Positions 1 to 7,802 of a DNA stretch of 13,010 bases are shown here, one piece after another. A model generated the notes under the pieces. That model made no database searches, was not told the DNA's origin, and saw only the letters and a list, made by a program, of their open reading frames with translations. Origin of the DNA: Pelomonas sp036401055 (GTDB lineage: Bacteria; Pseudomonadota; Gammaproteobacteria; Burkholderiales; Burkholderiaceae_C); the NCBI GenBank assembly GCA_036401055.1, contig DASWWC010000248.1, positions 1 to 13,010 on the forward strand, read 5' to 3'. Made by a program: the position numbers and the translations under genes. Within the stretch, counting starts at the first letter, position 1. Each line of letters starts with the position of its first letter.

Positions 1-18
1 CGTGACCGTCGCATCAGC

Positions 19-52
19 AAAAAAAAGGACTTGGCGATCTCTCGCCAAGTCC
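19..52 (-). terminator. Intrinsic terminator after the tRNA-Lys pair
   Basis: A perfect 11-bp stem (27-37 pairing with 42-52) closes a 4-base loop (38-41). Read on the minus strand, it is followed at once by eight T residues (26-19). This is a textbook rho-independent terminator. It starts 10 bases past the CCA end of tRNA-Lys(CUU), so it ends the tRNA transcript and perhaps the whole upstream tolB-pal-cpoB-tcdA unit. No other hairpin in the window has a comparable T tract on the minus strand. Confidence 0.93.
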
Positions 53-62
53 TCGATACAAG

Positions 63-138
63 TGGTGGGCCCTGAGTGACTCGAACACTCGACCTACGGA
101 TTAAGAGTCCGCTGCTCTACCAACTGAGCTAAGAGCCC
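63..138 (-). tRNA. tRNA-Lys, anticodon CUU
   Basis: This is a 76-nt tRNA with an encoded CCA end. On the minus strand the acceptor strand GGGCTCT pairs with AGGGCCC (one G-U pair). The D arm carries TAGCTCAGTTGGTAGAGC. The anticodon stem GCGGA/TCCGT encloses loop CTCTTAA, which gives anticodon CTT (CUU) and reads AAG. The T arm has stem GAGTG/CACTC and a TTCGAGT loop. U36 and A37 are present, as needed for t6A37 modification. It is the second gene of a tandem lysine pair; its D arm and anticodon stem are nearly identical to the upstream copy, while acceptor and T stems differ, so the two are not a recent duplication. Confidence 0.97.
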
Positions 139-173
139 TGATTCAGCTCGACCTGCGCCTTGCTGAGCCAATC

Positions 174-179
174 ATTATA
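174..179 (-). promoter_or_regulatory. Candidate -10 box for tRNA-Lys(CUU)
   Basis: A perfect TATAAT lies on the minus strand in the 73-base spacer between the two tRNA genes, about 35 bases before the mature 5' end at 138. I see no good -35 hexamer 15-19 bases upstream and no TGn extension. The second tRNA may have its own weak promoter or may simply be co-transcribed with the first. Confidence 0.3.
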
Positions 180-211
180 GCGCAATTCTTTCGAATCATC
201 GCTGGAAATTC

Positions 212-287
212 TGGTGGGATGTGCAGGATTCGAACCTGCGACCAACGGATTAAAAGTCCGCTGCTCTACCGACTGAGCTAACATCCC
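212..287 (-). tRNA. tRNA-Lys, anticodon UUU
   Basis: This is a 76-nt tRNA with an encoded CCA. On the minus strand the acceptor GGGATGT pairs with ACATCCC. The D arm is TAGCTCAGTCGGTAGAGC. The anticodon stem GCGGA/TCCGT encloses loop CTTTTAA, which gives anticodon TTT (UUU) and decodes AAA and, by wobble, AAG. The T stem is GCAGG/CCTGC with a TTCGAAT loop. U36-A37 is present, the recognition context for t6A37. It lies 76 bases downstream of the tcdA stop codon and 73 bases upstream of tRNA-Lys(CUU) on the same strand. Confidence 0.97.
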
Positions 288-306
288 GCGTCAAGCAGAG
301 CCTGCC

Positions 307-336
307 ATTATAGGCAGGTTTTAGGCGACTCCACAA
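307..336 (-). promoter_or_regulatory. Candidate promoter for the tRNA-Lys pair
   Basis: On the minus strand, TTGTGG (336-331) is followed after 18 bases by a perfect TATAAT (312-307), about 20 bases before the mature 5' end of tRNA-Lys(UUU). The -10 box is exactly the centre of an inverted repeat (CCTGCC...GGCAGG, 301-318). No terminator separates tcdA from the tRNAs, so read-through from the Tol-Pal operon is also possible. Confidence 0.4.
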
Positions 337-363
337 GAACTTCTGAAAATTCAGCCGGCGATC

Positions 364-1134
364 TCAGCGCGCAAGATGCAGGCGCTGCAATTCGGCCGCC
401 GCGCAGAGGCCGAACGTCGCCGTGACGGCCACGCTGGAACCATAGCCGTGGCAGTTCAGGCTGCCATCCACCTCGCAAGCCTCGCCCTCCCCTTGCTGCG
501 GCAGGTGCACGGGCTCGCGGGAATACACGCAGGCCACGCCCAGCAGGCCGGCACGCGGCGCCGCGTGCTGCTTGCGCAGGCGCTGGCGCAGGGAGGCCAG
601 CAAGGGGTCATGCGTGGTCAGGCTGAGGTCATCGATCTGCACATGATGCGGCGCGCGCTTGCCGCCGGCCGCGCCGACGGTGACGAAGGGCAAATGCTGG
701 TCGCGCGCCCAGGCCGCCAGCGTCGCTTTCGCGCGCACCTGGTCGCAGCAGTCGATGAGCCCGTCGAGCGGGGCGTCGCCGATCAGCGCGGGCCAGTTGT
801 CCGGCTCGACGAAATCCTCGATGACGCGCACGGCGCAGCCAGGGTGAATATCGGCGATGCGCTGGCGCAGCGCTTCGGCCTTCGCCATGCCCACCGTCGA
901 ACCCAGCGCCTGGATCTGACGATTGATGTTGGACTCGGAGACCTGATCGAGGTCGATCAGCGTCAACGCGGCAGCGCCGCTTCGCGCCAGCGCCTCGACC
1001 GCCCAGGAGCCGACACCACCGAGGCCCACGACCGCGAATCTCGCGGCGCGCAGGCGCTGGTAGGCGGCATCCCCGTGCAGTCGGCGCAGGCCGCTGAAGC
1101 GACGCTCCAGATCAGCCTCGAGCTGATCCGGCAT
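364..1134 (-). CDS. tcdA: tRNA threonylcarbamoyladenosine dehydratase TcdA
   Basis: TcdA (CsdL) is an E1-like, ATP-dependent enzyme that cyclises t6A37 to ct6A in tRNAs that read ANN codons. The 256-residue product has a ThiF/E1-type Rossmann fold with the nucleotide loop GLGGVGS at residues 37-43, DLDQVSESNINRQ at about 61-73, the DCCD segment at 128-131, and the C-terminal segment DGSLNCHGYGSS (about 223-234) typical of this family. The E. coli protein is slightly longer (about 268 residues). I chose ATG at 1134, which shares one base with the cpoB stop (TGATG) and implies translational coupling; a TTG one codon upstream (1137) is less likely. It is the last protein gene before two tRNA-Lys genes, whose products are predicted substrates. 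The family assignment is firm; coupling to the Tol-Pal genes is positional. Confidence 0.93.
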   Translation of the reverse strand: MPDQLEADLERRFSGLRRLHGDAAYQRLRAARFAVVGLGGVGSWAVEALARSGAAALTLIDLDQVSESNINRQIQALGSTVGMAKAEALRQRIADIHPGCAVRVIEDFVEPDNWPALIGDAPLDGLIDCCDQVRAKATLAAWARDQHLPFVTVGAAGGKRAPHHVQIDDLSLTTHDPLLASLRQRLRKQHAAPRAGLLGVACVYSREPVHLPQQGEGEACEVDGSLNCHGYGSSVAVTATFGLCAAAELQRLHLAR

Positions 1135-1913
1135 CAACGCAGCGAGGCCAGTCGTTCCTTGGCCGCCTGGGCAGCCTCGGTGCCGGGATGCGCCTTGATG
1201 AGGTCGTCAAGGCTGCGTCGCGCGGCCTTGTTGTCCTTCAGCTCGATCTGGCAGTTGGCCAGTGCCAGCATCGCCTCGGGCGTGCGGGGATGGCCGGCAT
1301 TGCCGGAGATGAAGGCCTTGAAGGTCGCGATGGCGTCCTTGTAGTCGCGCTTGCCGTACTGGGCGTTGCCCAGCCAGAAGCGCACCGAGTCGGTGTAGCC
1401 GCTGGCGGGATAGCGCTTCAGAAAACCGTTCAGCGCCGCCACGGCTTCGGCAAAGTCGCCGCGACGCACAAGGCCGATGGCGGCCTCGTACTGACTGCGC
1501 TCGTCCGGCGCGACCTGGAACTCACGGCCGTCGAGGCTGACCTTCTGCGGCTCCAACGGCTTCAAGCGAGCTTCCACGGCCTGCGACTGGTCGGTCAGCT
1601 TGCGCTGCGTGTCGGACAGGTCACGGGCCAGTTGCTCGTTGGCACCGCGCAGGCGAGCGACCTCAGCACGCAACTGGTCGATCTGCCCATTCAGATCCAG
1701 CAGACTGCGGCGCAGCGGCTGGAGCTGATCCTGGATCAACGCGTTGAGCTGCTCGGCGCGCTGCTTTGCAGCGTCCTCGTTGGCCTGGACCTTGGCACGC
1801 AGATCGATGATGGCCTTGCGGGCTTCGTCGTCCTCGAACAAACCCGCGCGAGCGGGTTGCACGAAGACGGCACTCGCCGCGCAGGCCAGCAGCGCCAGAC
1901 GCAGCACGCGCAT
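1134..1913 (-). CDS. cpoB: Tol-Pal coordinator CpoB (YbgF)
   Basis: CpoB is a periplasmic protein that links Tol-Pal function to septal peptidoglycan synthesis by PBP1B in E. coli. The 259-residue product has an N-terminal signal peptide (residues 1-23, cleavage after ARA). It is followed by the GLFEDDEARKAI segment common in beta-proteobacterial homologues, a long hydrophilic heptad-rich coiled coil (about 30-117) that matches the trimerisation region, and a TPR domain from about residue 138 to the end, with motifs such as RRGDFAEAVAALNGFLKRYP. Start ATG 1913 has AAGGA six bases upstream and overlaps the pal stop (TGATG); a GTG one codon upstream is too close to that site. It lies directly after pal, as in the usual tol operon. 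A Cys at residue 11 lies too early in the signal to be a convincing lipobox. Confidence 0.93.
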   Translation of the reverse strand: MRVLRLALLACAASAVFVQPARAGLFEDDEARKAIIDLRAKVQANEDAAKQRAEQLNALIQDQLQPLRRSLLDLNGQIDQLRAEVARLRGANEQLARDLSDTQRKLTDQSQAVEARLKPLEPQKVSLDGREFQVAPDERSQYEAAIGLVRRGDFAEAVAALNGFLKRYPASGYTDSVRFWLGNAQYGKRDYKDAIATFKAFISGNAGHPRTPEAMLALANCQIELKDNKAARRSLDDLIKAHPGTEAAQAAKERLASLR

Positions 1914-2446
1914 CACTTGTCCTTGAGCTCGACGCGGCGGTTCTTGGCCCAGGCTTCTTCGCCACCACCGGTAGCGGCCAGGCGCTCCTTGCCGAAGCTG
2001 ACGGCTTCGACCTGGGCAGCGCCGACACCCAGCAGCGTCAGCGACTTGGCAACGGCTTCGGCACGGCGCTGACCCAGGGCCAGGTTGTACTCGCGGCCAC
2101 CGCGCTCGTCGGTGTGGCCTTCCAGCGTCAGCGCGGCGCGCTTGTTGGCGTTCAGGCGCTTGGCGTGCAGGTCGACCAGCGGGCGGTACTCTTCCTTGAC
2201 GATGTCGCTGTCGAAGTCGAAATAGATGACGCGCTTGTCCTTGACCTGCTCGGAGTACTGGCTGAACAGGTCGACAGTCGGCACTGCGGTCTGTGCGGGC
2301 TGGGCAGGCGCCACGACCGGTGCGGGCGCAGGGGCCGCAGGCTGACGGGTCTCGACCGGCGCGGGCTCGTCCAGCTTGGTGGTGGATTGGCAGCCAGCCA
2401 GGGCAGCGGCGGCAATCAGGGTGAGCGCATAGCGGGTCAGCTTCAT
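1913..2446 (-). CDS. pal: Peptidoglycan-associated lipoprotein Pal
   Basis: Pal is the outer-membrane lipoprotein of the Tol-Pal system; it binds peptidoglycan and TolB and helps constrict the outer membrane at division. The 177-residue product has a lipoprotein signal ending LAGC with the lipidated Cys at residue 19, then a Pro/Ala-rich linker (about 28-57), then an OmpA-like domain. Visible signatures are YFDFDSD (75-81), EGHTDERGGREYNLALGQRR (109-128) and NRRVEL near the end; the Asp and Arg residues that contact diaminopimelate in the family are present. I chose ATG 2446, which has GGAG nine bases upstream and gives a compact signal peptide. A GTG at 2461 would add five residues and has no ribosome site. 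The stop overlaps the cpoB start. Confidence 0.95.
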   Translation of the reverse strand: MKLTRYALTLIAAAALAGCQSTTKLDEPAPVETRQPAAPAPAPVVAPAQPAQTAVPTVDLFSQYSEQVKDKRVIYFDFDSDIVKEEYRPLVDLHAKRLNANKRAALTLEGHTDERGGREYNLALGQRRAEAVAKSLTLLGVGAAQVEAVSFGKERLAATGGGEEAWAKNRRVELKDK

Positions 2447-2545
2447 TCGAGTGGTCTCCACAACAGACAGGGGGGCGGGGGAAAGGGGCCGGCCGTCAAG
2501 GGCGCGGGCGCGTGATTGTCCAACAAGGTGCGCTTGATTGCGTCA

Positions 2546-3820
2546 TCAACGCACAAACGGCCCCCATGTGGGCTCGCGAACCTCGACCAAAGTCACGAGC
2601 AGCGGAGTTTTGATCTTGCCGTCCAGCGTCGAGGTCATCAGCACTTCCTTGCCGCCGGCACGGCTGGCGTAGACGATGAGCTTGCCGTTGGGCGCAAAGG
2701 CCGGGCTCTCGTCGTCGTTGGCTTCGCTGATCTGCTGCGTCTGGCCGGTGCCCAGGTCCATCACGGACAGGCGGAACGCGCCGCCGGCACGCGTGACGTA
2801 GGCCATCGTGCGGCCGTCGGGGCTGATCGCGGGGCTGATGTTGTAGCCGCCATTGAAGGTGACGCGCTCGGCCGCACCGCCGCCTGCCGGCATGCGGTAG
2901 ATCTGCGGGCCGCCGCCGCGGTCGCTGACGAAGTAGATCTTGCTGCCGTCGGGCGCGTAGCAGGCCTCGGTGTCGATGGCGCTGCTCTGTGCGATGCGGC
3001 GCAGGCCGGAGCCGTCGCGGTTGATGACGAACAGCTGCGTGCCGCCGTCGCGCGACAGGCTCAGCGCCAGCTGGTTGCCGTCCGGCGACCAGGCCGGGGC
3101 GCTGTTCGTGCCCTTGAAGTCGGCCAGCACGCGGCGGCCGCCGGTCTGCACGTCCTGGATGCGCACCGTGGCCTTGCCGCTCTCGAAGCTCACATAGGCC
3201 AGTTCGCGGCCATTGGGTGCCCAGGCCGGCGAGATGATGGGCTCGGCGCTGGTCAGCGCGACCTTGGCGCCCTCGCCGTCCGCATCCGCCACGACCAGGC
3301 TGTAGCGCCGGCCGGCCTTGGTGACATAGGCCATGCGGGTGGCGAACACGCCCTTCTCGCCGGTCAGCTTCTCGTAGATCAGGTCGGCGATGCGGTGTGC
3401 GGCCAGGCGGGCATCGTCGGGATGCACGGCCTGGGCCTGGCCTACCAGCTCGGTGCCCTTGACGACGTCCCAGAGCTTGAAGCGGATGTCCAGCCGGCCA
3501 TCGGCCAGACGCGCGACCGAGCCGGCGACGAGGGCGTCGGCCTGGCGGGCCTTCCACTCGGCGTAGACCGGGCTGCTGGTCTCATTGAGCCCGCCGGGCG
3601 CGTCGACGCTGCGGAACTGGCCGCTGCGCTCCAGATCGGCGCGAATGATGGCGGCGATGGGCTGGGGCGACTTGGCCTCGTCGCGGAAGTCCACGATGGC
3701 GACCGGCATGCGGGTGCCGCCGACGCCGGCGATGTCGATGCGCACTTGAGCCAGCGCAGGCGCAGCGCCAAGGGCGGCCAGGGCCGCAAGGCTGCGGCGA
3801 CGGGAGACGGGTACGAGCAT
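2546..3820 (-). CDS. tolB: Tol-Pal system periplasmic beta-propeller TolB
   Basis: TolB is the periplasmic propeller that shuttles between Pal and TolA. The 424-residue product has a signal peptide cleaved near residue 24 (PALA then QVRID), an N-terminal alpha/beta domain (about 25-160) and a WD40-like propeller with repeated blades. These show the pattern S/APAxxPDG followed by hydrophobic strands: SPAWAPNG, APAWSPDG, YAPDGSKIYFVSDRGG, SPAISPDG and SPAFAPNG. Start ATG 3820 puts the signal at the N terminus; a TTG at 3865 would add 15 unlikely residues. The ribosome site is weak. The signal contains SRRRSLAAL, which resembles a twin-arginine motif. It is separated from pal by 99 bases and from rng by 69. 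tolQ, tolR and tolA are not upstream, which is unusual compared with the E. coli order. Confidence 0.95.
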   Translation of the reverse strand: MLVPVSRRRSLAALAALGAAPALAQVRIDIAGVGGTRMPVAIVDFRDEAKSPQPIAAIIRADLERSGQFRSVDAPGGLNETSSPVYAEWKARQADALVAGSVARLADGRLDIRFKLWDVVKGTELVGQAQAVHPDDARLAAHRIADLIYEKLTGEKGVFATRMAYVTKAGRRYSLVVADADGEGAKVALTSAEPIISPAWAPNGRELAYVSFESGKATVRIQDVQTGGRRVLADFKGTNSAPAWSPDGNQLALSLSRDGGTQLFVINRDGSGLRRIAQSSAIDTEACYAPDGSKIYFVSDRGGGPQIYRMPAGGGAAERVTFNGGYNISPAISPDGRTMAYVTRAGGAFRLSVMDLGTGQTQQISEANDDESPAFAPNGKLIVYASRAGGKEVLMTSTLDGKIKTPLLVTLVEVREPTWGPFVR

Positions 3821-3865
3821 GGCGCGGGATTCTGCCGCAGACGCGCGGGTCGCCACGTCAGACAA

Positions 3866-3881
3866 GGCCGCATCGGCGGCC
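3866..3881 (-). other. GC hairpin just after rng
   Basis: Bases 3866-3871 (ggccgc) pair perfectly with 3876-3881 around a 4-base loop, starting about 8 bases beyond the rng stop on the minus strand. The bases after it read TTGTCTGAC, not a real T tract. It could be a weak terminator, a transcript-end protector or a processing site between rng and tolB. Hairpins this short arise easily in GC-rich DNA. Confidence 0.3.
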
Positions 3882-3889
3882 GGCCGGGC

Positions 3890-5380
<1,491 letters not shown>

Positions 5381-5404
5381 CGCGAACCTTTGAATGCTGA
5401 CCCA

Positions 5405-5421
5405 TGCGCCCGGCAGGCGCA
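5405..5421 (-). other. Hairpin between maf and rng
   Basis: Bases 5405-5410 (tgcgcc) pair perfectly with 5416-5421 around a 5-base loop, in the 45-base gap after the maf stop and upstream of the rng ribosome site. No T tract follows on the minus strand, so it is not a standard terminator. It may be a processing or translation-modulating element, or chance in GC-rich DNA. Confidence 0.3.
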
Positions 5422-5425
5422 GACG

Positions 5426-6028
5426 TCAAAACTCAAAGCCGAATTTGTCCAACAGCTGCGCCGTCTCAAAGAGGGGCAACCCCATGATGCCCGTGTAGCT
5501 GCCGGCAATCTTCACGATCCACGCGGCGGCCTGGCTCTGGATGGCGTAGGACCCGGCCTTGCCAAAGGGCTCGCCGCTGGCCACGTACCGCTCGATCTGC
5601 GCCGCAGACAGCGCCGCGAACTCGACCTGAGACACGTTGAGCGCGGCAACGCGCTGCGTGGCGTCGGCCACGGCCACGGCGGTGATGACGCGGTGCGTGC
5701 GCCCGGCCAGCAGCGCCAGCGTGCGGGCGGCGTCGGCCGCGTCCACCGGCTTGCCGAGGATGAGCTCGTCGATCGCCACGGTCGTGTCGGCGCACAGGAT
5801 GGGCGCCGCTGGCAGGCCGCGTGCGACGAGCCTGACGCGCGCGGCGTCCAGCTTGGCGGCGGTCACGCGGGCGCAATAGCTCTCGGGCGGCTCGCCCGCC
5901 CGCACGGCCTCCAGGCCCTCCGCGTCTTCCTCGGCGCCGGGCAGCAGCAGCTCATGCCTCACGCCCAACTGCGTCAGCAGCTGGCGGCGGCGCGGGCTTT
6001 GTGAGGCAAGGTAGACGAAGCCGGTCAT
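5426..6028 (-). CDS. maf: Maf family nucleoside triphosphate pyrophosphatase (YhdE type)
   Basis: Maf proteins hydrolyse non-canonical or excess nucleoside triphosphates to monophosphate plus pyrophosphate. The YhdE branch acts on dTTP, UTP and modified pyrimidines, and overexpression affects septation. The 200-residue product shows LASQSPRRRQLL (7-18), the ADTTV segment with the expected catalytic Asp81, LGKPVD (91-96), and the C-terminal block FGKAGSYAIQ...GSYTGIMGLPLFET. That block matches the YhdE branch rather than the YceF (m7GTP) branch. Start ATG 6028 overlaps the rlmH stop by four bases (ATGA), so an upstream extension in this frame, which runs through rlmH, is not real. It is the end of the tightly coupled part of the operon, 45 bases before rng. 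Confidence 0.94.
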   Translation of the reverse strand: MTGFVYLASQSPRRRQLLTQLGVRHELLLPGAEEDAEGLEAVRAGEPPESYCARVTAAKLDAARVRLVARGLPAAPILCADTTVAIDELILGKPVDAADAARTLALLAGRTHRVITAVAVADATQRVAALNVSQVEFAALSAAQIERYVASGEPFGKAGSYAIQSQAAAWIVKIAGSYTGIMGLPLFETAQLLDKFGFEF

Positions 6029-6492
6029 TCGCGGTGGTAAGGGTGACCGGTGGTCACGGTCCAGGCCCGGTACAGGCCCTCGGCCAGCAGCACGCGGGCG
6101 AAGGCGTGCGGCAAGGTCAGGTCGGACAGGCGCAGCGTCTCGTCGGCCGTGGCCTTCAGGTCGGGATGCAGGCCGTCCGGCCCGCCAATGATGAGCGCGG
6201 CGTCGCGGCCCTCGCCCATCCACAGCTTCAAACGCTCCGCCAACTGCACCGAGGTGCGGCGCTCGCCGCGCTCGTCCAGGATGATGCGGCGCACGCCTTT
6301 CGGCAAGGCCGCCTCGATGCGCGCCGCTTCGGCGGCCATCAGCTGCTCGGCCGTCTTGCTGCCGCGCGTCTCGGCCTTGACGGCCTTCAGCTCCAGCTTC
6401 AGCTCGGGCGGAAAGCGCTTGGCGAAGTCTTCGTAGGCGGTGTCGGCCCAGGCCGGCTGGCGCTGGCCCACGGCGACAAGCAGCAGACGCAT
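6025..6492 (-). CDS. rlmH: 23S rRNA pseudouridine-1915 N3-methyltransferase RlmH
   Basis: RlmH is a small SPOUT-class methyltransferase that uses SAM to methylate pseudouridine 1915 in helix 69 of 23S rRNA, acting late on assembled 70S ribosomes. The 155-residue product has exactly the E. coli length. Landmarks are LIIGGPDGL (about 100-108, SAM-binding trefoil knot) and the conserved C-terminal sequence YRAWTVTTGHPYHRE. Start ATG 6492 shares one base with the rsfS stop (TGATG), and its stop overlaps the maf start (ATGA). RsfS-RlmH adjacency is widely conserved and fits a shared role on the large subunit. Confidence 0.97.
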   Translation of the reverse strand: MRLLLVAVGQRQPAWADTAYEDFAKRFPPELKLELKAVKAETRGSKTAEQLMAAEAARIEAALPKGVRRIILDERGERRTSVQLAERLKLWMGEGRDAALIIGGPDGLHPDLKATADETLRLSDLTLPHAFARVLLAEGLYRAWTVTTGHPYHRE

Positions 6493-7214
6493 CAGGCCTT
6501 CTTCACAGCAGCCTTCTTGGCAGGCGCCTTCTTGGCGACGACCTTCTTGGCCACCGTCTTCGCCGGTGCAGCCGCCTTCTTGGCCGGTGCTGCCTTCTTC
6601 GCCGGTGCCGACTTGACCGCCGTCTTCTTGGCCGCCGGCTTGGCCGCACCGACCTTGATGGTCTTGGCAGCCGGGGTCTTGCTGCCCACCACGCGGCTCA
6701 CACCCTTCTTGGCCGGCACAGCCTTCTTGGCGGCAGGCTTGGGCGTCGCTGCAGCCTTCTTGGCCGGCGCCTTCTTGCCGCCCACCGGGCCCAGCTCCTG
6801 GACCGCCTTCTTCCTGGCAGCCGGCTTGGCCGCCGCATCCTCGGAGGCCTTGGCCAGCTTGGTCTCGCCGCTGCCCACCTTCAGCTTGACGGGCTTGTCG
6901 CCCCAGATTTCTTCGAGGTGGTAGTAGTCGCGGATGGCCGGCTGCATCACGTGCACGACGGCAGCGCCGCAGTCCACGATGATCCATTCGCCGTTGTCCT
7001 CGCCCTCGGTGCGCATGACCTGCATGCCGCGGCCCTTGACCGTCTCACGCACGCTGGAGGCCAGAGCCTTGGTCTGCCGGTTGCTGGTGCCCGACGCGAT
7101 GATGACGCGCTCGAACAGCGGCGACAGGTGCTCGGTGTTGAACACGACGATGTTCTGGGCCTTGACGTCCTCGAGTCCATCGACGATGGCTCGTTGCAGC
7201 TTGCGAATGTCCAT
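6492..7214 (-). CDS. rsfS: Ribosomal silencing factor RsfS with Lys/Ala-rich tail
   Basis: RsfS binds uL14 on the 50S subunit and blocks subunit joining during starvation. Residues 1 to about 113 form a complete RsfS domain: the N-terminal helix (MDIRKLQRAIVDGLEDVKAQ), SGTSNRQTKALA (41-52), GEWIIVDCGAAVVHVM (75-90) and RDYYHLEEIWGD (95-106). The usual family length is about 105-130 residues, but this protein has 240. Residues 121-240 are low complexity, with 33 Lys and 40 Ala by my count and only three acidic residues, built from AKK, PAKK and KAA units like histone H1. No stop or frameshift separates tail from domain. Start ATG 7214 directly abuts the nadD stop (TGAATG). The domain call is firm. 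The tail's function is unknown; nucleic-acid or rRNA binding is inference. Confidence 0.95.
   Translation of the reverse strand: MDIRKLQRAIVDGLEDVKAQNIVVFNTEHLSPLFERVIIASGTSNRQTKALASSVRETVKGRGMQVMRTEGEDNGEWIIVDCGAAVVHVMQPAIRDYYHLEEIWGDKPVKLKVGSGETKLAKASEDAAAKPAARKKAVQELGPVGGKKAPAKKAAATPKPAAKKAVPAKKGVSRVVGSKTPAAKTIKVGAAKPAAKKTAVKSAPAKKAAPAKKAAAPAKTVAKKVVAKKAPAKKAAVKKA
6501..6775 (-). repeat. Imperfect tandem repeats coding the RsfS tail
   Basis: The octamer ttcttggc occurs at least eight times between about 6514 and 6770 on the plus strand, always reading in frame on the minus strand as GCC-AAG-AAG (Ala-Lys-Lys). Spacing between copies varies, so this is degenerate coding repetition rather than a strict microsatellite. 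Such a stretch can change length by slippage or recombination between strains. Confidence 0.75.
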
Positions 7215-7802
7215 TCAGGGCTTCTTCTCGTAAAGGCGGTGCGCGGCAATATAGCTCGCGACTTCGGGCCCCACCAAGGGGGCGATGTCGCCGCCGCGGC
7301 CAAGGGCCTCGCGGACGGCGGTGGAGGAAATGGGCGTATCGGGCAGGTCCAGCACCTGCAGCCGGTGCGGCGGCATGCCCGGCGGCGTGACGACGGCCTC
7401 GCCCGCGCGCGGCACGACCACCAGCGTCGCCAGCTCGGCCACGAGCTCGGCGCGGTACCAGGTCGGCAGGCGGGCGTACTGGTCCTGGCCGATGAGGAAC
7501 ATCAGCTCGGCGCCGGGGTACTGCCGCGTGAACTCGCTCAGCGTATCGGCCGTGAAGCTGGGGCCGCGGCGATGCAGTTCGCGGTCGTCGACGACGAAGC
7601 GCGGCTCGTGGGCCGTCAGCCGCTTCAGCATCTGCACGCGGTGCACGCCGGCGGCCATGACCTGATCGGGCTTCTGCCACTGGCGGCCGGCGGGCAGCCA
7701 CAGCAGACGGTCGGGCGACAGCGCGTCCAGCGCGAATTGCGCGAATGCGAGATGGCCGAGATGGGGCGGATCGAAGCTGCCGCCAAAGAGGGCCAGCTTC
7801 AT
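7215..7802 (-). CDS. nadD: Nicotinate-nucleotide adenylyltransferase NadD
   Basis: NadD converts nicotinate mononucleotide and ATP to deamido-NAD in NAD biosynthesis. The 195-residue cytoplasmic protein shows the nucleotidyltransferase motif GGSFDPPHLGH (7-17, with the HxGH at 14-17), GPSFTADTL (80-88), FLIGQDQYARLPTW (about 102-115) and the ISSTAVR ATP-binding motif (158-164). Start ATG 7802 overlaps the hemF stop by four bases (ATGA); the frame stays open far upstream inside hemF, but that extension has no family match. Its stop abuts the rsfS start. The nadD-rsfS-rlmH order is conserved in many bacteria. Confidence 0.95.
   Translation of the reverse strand: MKLALFGGSFDPPHLGHLAFAQFALDALSPDRLLWLPAGRQWQKPDQVMAAGVHRVQMLKRLTAHEPRFVVDDRELHRRGPSFTADTLSEFTRQYPGAELMFLIGQDQYARLPTWYRAELVAELATLVVVPRAGEAVVTPPGMPPHRLQVLDLPDTPISSTAVREALGRGGDIAPLVGPEVASYIAAHRLYEKKP

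Noticed and set aside
343..354. Small inverted repeat ctgaa-aa-ttcag downstream of tcdA as a terminator
   Set aside because: A loop of only two bases cannot form a stable hairpin, and no T tract follows on the minus strand.
2447..2545. Promoter or terminator in the pal-tolB gap
   Set aside because: A TTGACG hexamer is present on the minus strand, but no -10-like sequence follows at proper spacing, and I see no stable hairpin with a T tract.
6029..6223. N-terminal extension of Maf to 265 residues
   Set aside because: The extra 65 residues are an out-of-frame reading of rlmH. The family N terminus begins at ATG 6028, which overlaps the rlmH stop.
6501..6775. The regular ttcttggc repeats as a CRISPR-like or iteron array
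   Set aside because: Spacing is irregular, there are no unique spacers, and every copy encodes Ala-Lys-Lys in frame. Coding low complexity explains it.
6497..6855. RsfS tail as a frameshift product or a fused separate gene
   Set aside because: The frame is continuous from the RsfS domain, the repeats keep Ala-Lys-Lys in phase, and the stop overlaps the rlmH start as expected for the true end of the gene.
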